Part shown: positions 40,701 through 46,954 of the stretch, piece after piece
Numbering within the stretch: position 1 is the stretch's first letter
How the letters are laid out: every line of letters begins with the position of its first letter
Assembly: GCA_035937795.1 (NCBI GenBank)
Contig: DASZHO010000007.1
Coordinates: 1 to 64,000, forward strand
Origin: JAMQPK01 sp035937795
GTDB taxonomy: Bacteria; Acidobacteriota; Vicinamibacteria; Vicinamibacterales; JAMQPK01
DNA: 64,000 nt
Reading direction: 5' to 3'
Notes under the pieces: generated by a model
Database searches by the model: none
What the model saw: the letters and a program-made list of their open reading frames with translations, nothing else
What the model was told of the DNA's origin: nothing
Translations under genes and position numbers: made by a program

Positions 40701-43186
40701 GGCCCTCCGGGCAGGAACAGCCATCCCGCCGCAAGCAGCACCACCAGCGCCGGCGGAAGGAGGCTGCGCCGCAAGTTGTCGGCGATCTTCCAGCGCGCGA
40801 TTGACGGCAACGCATTCGCTTCCCGGGCGCCCGATGCGGTAGGAACGCTCATCCACAGCCAGGGCAGCAGTTGCCAGTCGCCGCGCGTCCAGCGATGCAG
40901 CCGTGCTGCCCACTCGAGGTAGTGGTGCGGGTAGTCGTCGATCACCTCGAGATCGGCGCACAACGCGACGCGGGCGAATAGACCCTCGAACAGATCGTGG
41001 CTCAGCAGCGAGTTGTCCGGAACCCGCCCCGCCAGCGCCTGCTCGAACGCGTCGATGTCGTAGATGCCCTTTCCCACGTAACTGCCTTCGTGGAAAAGAT
41101 CCTGGTACACGTCGGATACGGCGGTGGTATACGGATCGAGGCCGACATGGCCGGAGAACACCTTGGAGAAGGTGCTGCGCGAAGCGCTCACGGCGCCGAT
41201 GGCGACGCGCGGCTGCAGGATGCCGTACCCTTCGGTAACGCGTCTGGCCCGCGGATTGAACCGCGCATGGTTCAACGGATGGCCGATGGTGCCGATCAGT
41301 TTCTTGCCCGCATCAAGCGGGAGGTCGGTATCCGAATCTAGGGTGATGACGTAACGAGTCGACGCAAGCCGGTCCAGATCGCCGACCTGAATCACGAAGC
41401 TCGTGTCGAGGCCATCCCGCAGCCGGCGATTGAACTCGTGAAGCTTGCCGCGCTTCCGCTCCCATCCCATCCATCGCTTCTCGGACGGATTCCACAGCCG
41501 TTTCCGGTGAAACAGGTAGAAGCGCTCGTCGCCGTGCTGTTTGTTGAGCCCCTGAATCAGCTCGATCGCCAGGTCGACAATCTCCTGGTCCTCGGGCAGC
41601 GTTTCGGCATCCGCGTCGGCAAAATCGCCGAGCAGCGCAAAGCTGATATTCGGGTCGTGGTTGGCGAGCGCTCGAACTTCGAGATGCGCAACGAGCTCCC
41701 TCACGCGCTCCGGCGAAGACAGGATCGTCGGCACAGCTACGACCGTCCGCAGCGTGTCGGGCACCCCCTGCCGCAGCGCGAGTTTCGGCAGCGGCCTCGG
41801 CGGAACGATCGTCGTCAGAATCGCGTTGAGGAAGCTGATCGCCAGCTCGCTGACCGGCACCACCGTCAGCAGCCCAATCAGCCACACCATCGGCCATGAG
41901 GCCGCGTGATGGCGGGCATAAAGCAGGGCGCTCGCCTCGAAGACCGTGGCGGTGATGGCCAGGCTTCCCAGGTATCCGATTGCCGGGTGCCTGAACGAGA
42001 GCCGGCCGATTCGCTGGGAAAGAGTGGGAACGTACCCCAATTCCTTTTCGAGCTCGAAGCGGCCGCGCGAAATGAGGTAATAGCCGACATGGTGCGTTCG
42101 ACTGGCCAGCGGACGGGTCCGCTGGGCGGTTTGTGCCAGACGGACGGCGCGCTCGGCGATTTCGATTTCATCGACGCGCGAGCGCTTCGCCAGCTGTTCG
42201 ACCGACTTCCTGTAGCGATCCCGGGTCGGCAAATCCATGTCCGCATACGCGGACACCGGGTCTGTGCGAAGCACGCGCTCGACGCGGCTGACCGATTCGA
42301 CGAACAGCGGCCAGTCCAGCGCAGACAGCATCCGCATCGTTCCGATGATGTTGGCAATCGACAGTTGATCGACGGCCTCGCGATGCTGCTCCGTCCGAAT
42401 CAGCTCGTCCGGCGATTGCCCTTGAATTGTCAGCCGCTGTTGCAGCCAGCGCCACGCCGCGGTCGAGGCGACGGACTGGTCGCGCAGGCTGTGAAGGAGC
42501 TCGACCACGAAGGTCGAAGAGGCTTTCGCCGCAAGCTGCAAGTGGGTCCTGGACTTCTCGGGGGCAATCAGGTTGACCGCGAACTTGCGGGCCGCTTCCC
42601 GTTCCTGCTTCTGGCGCAGCGCCTGCACCGCCAACCCGCAGAGATTCTCAACCAGCGCCAGCCGCAGCATGATCGGGATTGCCCAGAGCTCCCCGATCGT
42701 AAGCGGCGCGACATCCTGATAGGCATCGGCGAACCGGCCCAGCGCGACTTGTTCGAAGCGTCCGGCGGTGTGCGTGACGAAGTCCCGCGCGAGCACGTAC
42801 ACACGCGGATAACGGCGCCACCGGCCGGCCGCAATAGTCGGCAGCTCTTCGTAATATTTGCGCGGGAGATTTCGCCGGATTTCCAGGATCTGCGCCCGGA
42901 CGACGTAGTGGTTGTCGCGCAGCCATTCTTCGGAAGGGGTTTCGGGCTGCTGCTCGAATCCTTCCTCGGAGAGCCTTCTGTAAACGTGCTCTAGCCGTTC
43001 GGCGTTGCGATCCAGGCGCGACAACAGCTCTTTTCGCGGGCCGCCGTCGCGCGTGATTGAGTGTTCGGCCGCGAGCTCCCGCGCGTGCGATTCCAGTTGC
43101 TCGAGAGGCAGCGGTACCCGCGCGCCTGGGAACTCGTCCTCGAGCTCGGGGCGATCGTCGGCGGCAATGGTCGCTGGAGGGTTCAC
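34709..43186 (-). CDS. ndvB: Cyclic beta-1,2-glucan synthase (NdvB/ChvB-like)
   Basis: A 2825-residue inner membrane protein with the full NdvB/ChvB layout. Residues 1 to about 410 are cytoplasmic helical repeats; about 415-480 two helices; a GT84 domain follows with TLDSDTDLPLDAG (Asp617/619/621) and RLHRWTRGDWQ; then more membrane helices (about 800-990), a glucoamylase-like region, and tandem GH94-type carbohydrate domains ending in a phosphorylase-like domain with GTGDWNDGMDEVG (about 2505-2517). In Rhizobiales this enzyme initiates, elongates and cyclises periplasmic beta-1,2-glucan used for osmotic adaptation. GTG start without a good ribosome binding site. No ndvA/chvA exporter is visible. 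Confidence 0.93.
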   Translation of the reverse strand: MNPPATIAADDRPELEDEFPGARVPLPLEQLESHARELAAEHSITRDGGPRKELLSRLDRNAERLEHVYRRLSEEGFEQQPETPSEEWLRDNHYVVRAQILEIRRNLPRKYYEELPTIAAGRWRRYPRVYVLARDFVTHTAGRFEQVALGRFADAYQDVAPLTIGELWAIPIMLRLALVENLCGLAVQALRQKQEREAARKFAVNLIAPEKSRTHLQLAAKASSTFVVELLHSLRDQSVASTAAWRWLQQRLTIQGQSPDELIRTEQHREAVDQLSIANIIGTMRMLSALDWPLFVESVSRVERVLRTDPVSAYADMDLPTRDRYRKSVEQLAKRSRVDEIEIAERAVRLAQTAQRTRPLASRTHHVGYYLISRGRFELEKELGYVPTLSQRIGRLSFRHPAIGYLGSLAITATVFEASALLYARHHAASWPMVWLIGLLTVVPVSELAISFLNAILTTIVPPRPLPKLALRQGVPDTLRTVVAVPTILSSPERVRELVAHLEVRALANHDPNISFALLGDFADADAETLPEDQEIVDLAIELIQGLNKQHGDERFYLFHRKRLWNPSEKRWMGWERKRGKLHEFNRRLRDGLDTSFVIQVGDLDRLASTRYVITLDSDTDLPLDAGKKLIGTIGHPLNHARFNPRARRVTEGYGILQPRVAIGAVSASRSTFSKVFSGHVGLDPYTTAVSDVYQDLFHEGSYVGKGIYDIDAFEQALAGRVPDNSLLSHDLFEGLFARVALCADLEVIDDYPHHYLEWAARLHRWTRGDWQLLPWLWMSVPTASGAREANALPSIARWKIADNLRRSLLPPALVVLLAAGWLFLPGGPALWTGMAFLVLFFPAYIQWGQSITSRIHGVRLGDHLRAERQNLVSSLAQVLLSSAFLAHQTLVMLGAIAGTLYRLAVSRSHFLEWVTAADMAARLELDRAQVMRRMWTAPALALSLGAVVAAVAPRNLVWAAPVVVLWALSPVLAYRTGLPQEEDRPDLEPGERRQLRHAARLTWRFFEEMVGARDNWLVPDNYQENRPDPIAHRTSPTNIGLQTLATVAAWDFGYLSTAQCIDRIERTLETVQKLARYRGHLFNWYDTQSLLPLAPLYVSTVDSGNLLGYLLTLKSALPQLVDETPVVDRRIALALMDTLDLFERDVTPLAAKRGRDGVRMLRADIKRLRSFLEQPPDSPHAWQEWLDRVAKELGTLGAGPHDAKDRAAWSWLDLAASQVNERRRELATSSAEIESLRERAGALVRVAEQLIEEAELDFLFDHQRNLFAIGYNVTEGRRDASCYDTLASEARLASFVAIATRQVPQEHWFKLGRSMAPVGRGRALISWSASMFEYLMPLLIMRTYPHTLLDETYDAVVGRQIEYARAAGVPWGISESAYNFQDAGANYQYRAFGVPGLGLKRGLADDLVVAPYATMLAAQIRPKEAVENLKALAAEGALGPMGFFESIDYTPDRVADARTRGVVVKTYMAHHHAMSLLAIDNCLHGHPMQKRFHSEPRVQAAELLLQERSPHLVPLDRPPDEHKVEETPGRALPTPVRRYVTPHTVTPRGHLLSNGSYSVMVTNSGGGYSRCGDLAVTRWREDVTLDGWGTFCYVRDLETGDFWSTAFHPTGREADHYEVTFAPDRAVLRRRDGDIELHTEITVSPEDNAEIRRVSVTNHSRAARAIELTSYAEVVLAPQGADLAHPVFSNLFVESTAVPDHYGIICARRPGTHEARHYLGHVVAEEGLVREAVQFETDRERFVGRGRTVRAPAALASTLPLSGSTGAVLDPIVSLRVRLRIPAGATARVAFTTAVAENEDGVRALIEKYRDPQVTSRAFALASTHSEIELRHLGITRLDEGRFQRLAARMIYGDPRLRVPEAIARNTGAPETLWKYGISGDLPIALVIIRDGGELGLAQELLCAQEYLRAKGFHFDLVVLNEIPTSYRQDVQDEMQRMAESGPSHGWIDKPGGLFLRRADAMSEDDRVLLRAVARAVLDGSRGGLDVQLKRPLLPAIPPPLLTVSARRPRRAILSLASVFRRRVDTPDSDLQFFNGVGGFAKEGREYHIVRRPPAPWVNVVANERFGFVASESGLGYTWSENSYQNRLTPWSNDPVVDPPGEAVYVRDEETGAAWSATASPGRNDIAYKTRFGQGFVVYEHSQDGLQVELTAFVPVDDPIKVLRLRIRNTSGDVRRLSAAYYVDWCLSDNRSRSAGQIVTSMDGPSGALFARNAFRPYFGQRVAFVDTSAAERTMTGDRTTFIGRNGSLDQPAGMQFIHLAGRFGAGLDPCGGVQARMSVAAGATVDVIFTLGEGLDEQAARALAQKYRNAKTVEDELEKAIKLWDERLRAVEVQTPDTPLNFLMNRWLEYQTLSCRIYARSAFYQSGGAFGFRDQLQDVLATMQFDPGIARRQILRAASRQFPEGDVQHWWHEPGGEGVRTRIQDDRLWLVYASLEYARTTGDWDIFNESAPFLNQRAPGPDEHSVYERPTSSPLTTPLYDHCTRAIERTMDTGSHGLPLMGTGDWNDGMDEVGAHGLGESVWLGWFLAALLRPFAELADRRGDTQRAASYRSYAARLAEALERSWDGEWYRRAYFDNGTPLGSKENSECAIDSVAQSWSVISGAGEPGHALQAMEAVGEHLVDRAARLILLLTPPFDRAEPNPGYIRGYVPGVRENGGQYTHAALWVVLAHVLLGQGDAAHELLGFINPINRASDPSQLERYRVEPYVVAADIYSAKDHVGRGGWTWYTGAAGWMYRVTLEHVLGIRREGEWLTIDPCIPRQWRRFQVTLRLQNAEYRIAVENPKGVNRGVQSVSLEGRALEDRRVPLQPGSGAHAVLVVLG

Positions 43187-43355
43187 TACCGGAGTAAGTA
43201 GACGTCCCTATGCAGTCCGGATGCCACGTTTGAACGGTGTTTGATGTCCAAATTGAACCGAAATCGCCGTGTATTCGCAGACTGTCGCTTTGCGTCAGGG
43301 GGGTCTTGACGCAGATTGCTACACCACACCGAGGACGGCCGTTCACGTCCAGTAC

Positions 43356-43387
43356 TCCGCCGGGTTTATTGTCCGCCGGGTTTATTG
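43356..43387. repeat. 16-bp perfect tandem duplication at the PLD gene stop
   Basis: TCCGCCGGGTTTATTG is present twice in a row. The second copy contains the TAA stop and last codon (CAA) of the leftward phospholipase D-like gene, so the duplicated block carries a second copy of that stop region. Confidence 0.9.
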
Positions 43388-44638
43388 CTGTCGCTCCAGG
43401 AACCAGCAGAACGGTTCCACGATCTTCTCCAACAGAGGCCGGCGCCTCCAGGTCTCCATGGTCACTTCTTCGCAGTGCCGCATATCCTCGCGAAAGTCCT
43501 TCCTGAGGCGCGCCGACATGGCTTCGTCACGGATCGCCACGTTCACTTCGTCGTTGTGCTCGAACGAGCGGTTGTCAAAATTCGGGGTCCCCAGCACCAC
43601 CCACAAATCATCGACGTTGAGGATTTTGGCGTGCATCATCCCGGCCCGATATTCGTGGATGCGGATGCCTTCTTTCAGCAACTCGCGATATTTCCTGCGG
43701 CTCACCAGCCGCACCCATCGCTGGTCGGTGTGCGAGCCTGGAACGATGATGTCGATCTTCACGCCCCTGCGCGCCGTCTGCTTGAACGCCTCGCGCAGCG
43801 ACCTGTCTGGGAGAAAGTACGGCGTGTTGATGCGGATGGATTTCTCGGCGCACTCGATCAGCATTTGAAACACGACCCGGGCGGTAGTGGCACGGTCCGC
43901 CGGCGAGCTCTTGATGACGATGGCCGTGGTGTCCCCGGTGTTCCTGAGGGTTGGAAAAAATTCATTGCCGGTCATGATCTCGCCGCAGCACTCGACCCAG
44001 TTCTCCGCAGCCACTCCTTGAATGGCAGAGACCACGGGACCCGTGACCCGAGCCATGGTGTCGCGCCATGGCCGCTTGCCGTGCCGGCCCTTCGCCCACT
44101 GATCACCCACTCCGGCGCCGCCGACAAACGCCACTTTCCCGTCGACGATCAGCAATTCCCTGTGCGTGCGATTGTTGATTCGCGCCAGCCGATACCACTT
44201 CAAGCGCTGGTACTGCTTCACCCGGACGCCCGCCTCGCGCAGGCGGCTGATTCCTCGAACCCCTAGCCAGAAACTGCCGATCGCGTCGATCACGAGCGAC
44301 ACCGCGACGCCGGTTCGCGCGCGGTCCGTCAGCGCAGCCATGAACTGCGTGCCGATTTCGTCACCCCGGAAGATATAGCACTCCATGGTGACCGACACCT
44401 GTGCGCCGTGGATCGCTTCCAGCATGGCCGGATAAAATTGAGAGGCGTTGGTCAGCACCTCGAAATGGCTGTCGTGGTGAATGGTCGTCTGCGTGGTACT
44501 GTGGAGCGCGTGGAGGAATTCCTTGGAGCCGCAGGCGAGCCGGCGATGCACCTTGTAATCAATGCGGGGCGTGAACAGCGCCACCACGACCACCCACGTG
44601 AGAAAGAGCGCGCCAATGAGCGCCAGATACCAGTTCAC
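43382..44638 (-). CDS. Phospholipase D-like / cardiolipin synthase family protein with altered first HKD motif
   Basis: A 418-residue membrane-anchored protein of the PLD superfamily (N-terminal helix residues 3-22). The second catalytic motif is intact: MHAKILNVDD (His336, Lys338, Asp343) followed by GTPNFDNRSF. The first reads THRELLIVDGKVAFVGG (His159, Glu161, Asp166), with glutamate where HKD enzymes have lysine. Cardiolipin synthases ClsB have the same two-motif layout. The lysine loss may reduce or change activity. It is downstream of the glucan synthase gene on the same strand order (the stop lies 195 bp before ndvB's start would be upstream), but the two are separated by a repeat-bearing gap. 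Confidence 0.8.
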   Translation of the reverse strand: MNWYLALIGALFLTWVVVVALFTPRIDYKVHRRLACGSKEFLHALHSTTQTTIHHDSHFEVLTNASQFYPAMLEAIHGAQVSVTMECYIFRGDEIGTQFMAALTDRARTGVAVSLVIDAIGSFWLGVRGISRLREAGVRVKQYQRLKWYRLARINNRTHRELLIVDGKVAFVGGAGVGDQWAKGRHGKRPWRDTMARVTGPVVSAIQGVAAENWVECCGEIMTGNEFFPTLRNTGDTTAIVIKSSPADRATTARVVFQMLIECAEKSIRINTPYFLPDRSLREAFKQTARRGVKIDIIVPGSHTDQRWVRLVSRRKYRELLKEGIRIHEYRAGMMHAKILNVDDLWVVLGTPNFDNRSFEHNDEVNVAIRDEAMSARLRKDFREDMRHCEEVTMETWRRRPLLEKIVEPFCWFLERQQ

Positions 44639-44694
44639 CAGGGTGCCTCGTCACGGTCGCACGCAATTGACGGGCCAACCGTGCAGGTTCGACC

Positions 44695-45087
44695 GTGACT
44701 CGCGGCGATATAGCCGTCAGGCTGGATCTCTGGCTGGATGTCGCGTGCCTCTACAAAACCCGATCGGAAGCCCATAAGGCATGCGAAGGCGGCAAAGTGG
44801 AGGTGAACGGCCAGCGTTGCAAGGCGCACCGCCTGCTCCGGGTCGGAGATCACATTCAGCTGAGCCGGCCCTACGGCCGCAAGCAAACGGTCATCGTCCT
44901 CGGCCTCGCCGAACGCCATATCGCCAAGGCCGAGGCCAGGGCGCTTTACGACGACACGACCCCGCCGATTTCCGAGGAGGAGCGCGCGCTGCGGCGCCTC
45001 GAGCGCGTTTACCGCGCCACGCTGCAGCGCACGCATGCGCCTGACAAGCGCGAGCGCCGCGCGCTCAGAAAACTGAAGGGACGCTGA
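44695..45087 (+). CDS. S4-domain RNA-binding heat shock protein 15 (Hsp15/HslR-like)
   Basis: A 130-residue S4-domain protein. The core VRLDLWLDVACLYKTRSEAHKACEGGKVEVNGQRCKAHRLLRVGDHIQL matches Hsp15, which in E. coli binds stalled 50S-nascent chain complexes and helps recycle them. A basic C-terminal tail (RTHAPDKRERRALRKLKGR) fits rRNA binding. GTG start chosen at the S4 core. It converges on the TerC gene with 7 bp between the stops. Confidence 0.87.
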   Translation: MTRGDIAVRLDLWLDVACLYKTRSEAHKACEGGKVEVNGQRCKAHRLLRVGDHIQLSRPYGRKQTVIVLGLAERHIAKAEARALYDDTTPPISEEERALRRLERVYRATLQRTHAPDKRERRALRKLKGR

Positions 45088-45094
45088 TGGAACG

Positions 45095-45781
45095 CTAATG
45101 GGCCGACCGGGGGCGTCTGGCATACAGCAGCGCCAAAACGAAGATCGTGACAATCAACGACAGCGAGAACCATTGCGGCACCACGAACGATACCCAGCCC
45201 TCCGAGTGCATATATTCAATCATCAGCTTCAACCCGACCCACGCAATGATGATGAACGCGCCATCCACGATGGCCGGATAGCGCTCGATCACCGCGATCA
45301 CCTGACCCACCACCGCTCGCATCGCCACGATGCCGAGTATGCCGCCCGTGAGCACCACCCATCTCTTGGGCGACATGGCGACCGCCGCAAGAATCGAATC
45401 GACTGAAAACACAAGGTTTGTGAGCTCGACTTGCACGACCGTTCCCCAGAACGCGCTCATCCCGAGCCACGGCAGGGCTTTGGGCGGCTCGCGCCGGTGG
45501 GCGCCCCGGGCCGGATTCAAGAAGTGCCGGCAGGACAGATACAACAGGTAAACTGCTCCGATCAGCTTCACGATGGCGAGCTGAATCAGGTAGACCGCGG
45601 CCAGGGTGGCGATCGTCCGGAACACAAACGCTCCGGCAAGGCCGTAGTTCAACGCCTTTTTCTGGTCGGCCTTGGGGAGTCCCAACACCATCAGCGCCAG
45701 GACGATAGCGTTGTCGGCGCTGAGCAGGCCTTCAAGTACGATGAGGACCAGGATGGTGACGACGTCCGGCCAGGCGAACAT
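45095..45781 (-). CDS. TerC-family membrane protein
   Basis: A 228-residue seven-helix protein of the TerC/Alx/YceF family, linked to manganese export and metal homeostasis. Signature acidic helices are present: EGLLSADNAIVLALMV and VQVELTNLVFSVDSILAAVAM, which carry the metal-binding aspartates. TAGAAT ends 6 bp before the ATG, so the transcript is probably leaderless. It lies divergent to the dnaJ-clpB-ftsH operon. Confidence 0.87.
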   Translation of the reverse strand: MFAWPDVVTILVLIVLEGLLSADNAIVLALMVLGLPKADQKKALNYGLAGAFVFRTIATLAAVYLIQLAIVKLIGAVYLLYLSCRHFLNPARGAHRREPPKALPWLGMSAFWGTVVQVELTNLVFSVDSILAAVAMSPKRWVVLTGGILGIVAMRAVVGQVIAVIERYPAIVDGAFIIIAWVGLKLMIEYMHSEGWVSFVVPQWFSLSLIVTIFVLALLYARRPRSAH

Positions 45782-45787
45782 CCGCTG

Positions 45788-45793
45788 ATTCTA
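45788..45793 (-). promoter_or_regulatory. -10 element (TAGAAT) of the terC-like gene
   Basis: TAGAAT on the minus strand is followed by CAGCGG and the ATG, a 6-bp gap like that before aroA. No -35 or ribosome binding site is seen. Confidence 0.4.
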
Positions 45794-45903
45794 CCGAGAT
45801 TGACTAGACGTCCGTGATCGGCCCTACACTGGGGAGTTCGTCAGAGGTTGAGGAGCTGGGCGTCACGTTTGCACGGACGGCGACATTGAGCGCGGCAGAC
45901 TAA

Positions 45904-46941
45904 ATGGACTTCAAGGACTATTACGCAACACTCGGCGTCAACAAGAGTTCCACTGAAAAAGAGATCAAGCAGGCGTTCCGCAAACTTGCGCGGAAGCACC
46001 ATCCCGACGTCAATCCCGGCGACAAGACCGCCGAATCGAGATTCAAAGAGATCAACGAGGCCTACGAGGTCCTCGGCGATCCCGAAAAACGGAAGAAATA
46101 CGACGAGTTGGGAGCCAACTGGCGCATGTATGAGCAGGCCCAGCGGGCCGGAGGCGGCGCCGGTGGCGGCACAGGCGCGGGGACGCCGTTCGACGCCAGC
46201 AACTGGTCGGCAAATTTCGGCGGCGGCGGCGGTGGCCAGGGCGGAGGCTACCGGACGATGACGGCCGAGGAGATGCGCGATCTTTTCGGCAACGAAGATC
46301 CGTTCTCCGATTTCTTCCGGACCTTCTTTTCAGGCGGCGAAGAGCCTGAATCCGGCAGGCGCCCCGGCGGGCGTACGGGGCGCGCGCCCCGCGAGCGCCA
46401 AGGCCGCGACGTCGAGCAGTCAATCGACTTATCCCTCGAGGACGCATACCGGGGGGCGACGCGGCGTCTCGCCATCAAGCTCGACGGCCACGCGCGGACC
46501 GTCGACGTGCGCATTCCGCCTGGCGTGGGGGAAGGCTCGCGCGTGCGTGTGGCCGGTGAAGGCGAGCATGGTTCGGCCGGCGCCTCATCGGGCGACCTCT
46601 ACCTTCGCGTGCACCTCACGCCGGACTCCCGCTTCGAGCGCAAGGGCCAGGACCTCTACGTGAAGCTTCGCGTGCCGGTGACGACGGCCGTGCTCGGAGG
46701 CGAAGCCGAGGTGCCGAACCTCGGGGGCAAGCCGCTGCGTCTGAAGATTCCGGCGGGCACCCAGAACGGACAGGTGTTTCGCCTCAAGGGACACGGGATG
46801 CCCATCGTGGGCAAGTCCGGACAATTCGGGAACCTCTACGCAACCGTCGAGGTCGAACTGCCCCGCCATCTGTCGGCCGAAGAACGCACGCACTACGAGG
46901 CGCTCGAGAAGCTCTCGCGCGGGAAAACGTCGGCCGCCTGA
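45904..46941 (+). CDS. DnaJ-like co-chaperone, CbpA type
   Basis: A 345-residue J-domain protein. The J domain (residues 4-70) contains the HPD tripeptide at 33-35. A glycine-rich linker (GGGAGGGTGAG, then GGGGGGQGGGY) and acidic segment follow, then two C-terminal substrate-binding domains (SIDLSLEDAYRGATRRL and FERKGQDLYVKLRVPVTTAVLGG). There is no CxxCxGxG zinc finger, so it is CbpA/DnaJ class II. It recruits DnaK to substrates; no dnaK lies nearby. It starts the operon with clpB 13 bp downstream. Confidence 0.9.
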   Translation: MDFKDYYATLGVNKSSTEKEIKQAFRKLARKHHPDVNPGDKTAESRFKEINEAYEVLGDPEKRKKYDELGANWRMYEQAQRAGGGAGGGTGAGTPFDASNWSANFGGGGGGQGGGYRTMTAEEMRDLFGNEDPFSDFFRTFFSGGEEPESGRRPGGRTGRAPRERQGRDVEQSIDLSLEDAYRGATRRLAIKLDGHARTVDVRIPPGVGEGSRVRVAGEGEHGSAGASSGDLYLRVHLTPDSRFERKGQDLYVKLRVPVTTAVLGGEAEVPNLGGKPLRLKIPAGTQNGQVFRLKGHGMPIVGKSGQFGNLYATVEVELPRHLSAEERTHYEALEKLSRGKTSAA

Positions 46942-46954
46942 GGCTCGTCACTTT

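Noticed and set aside
43187..43355. Possible gene between the glucan synthase start and the PLD gene
   Set aside because: No open frame with coding character longer than a few dozen codons; treated as intergenic.
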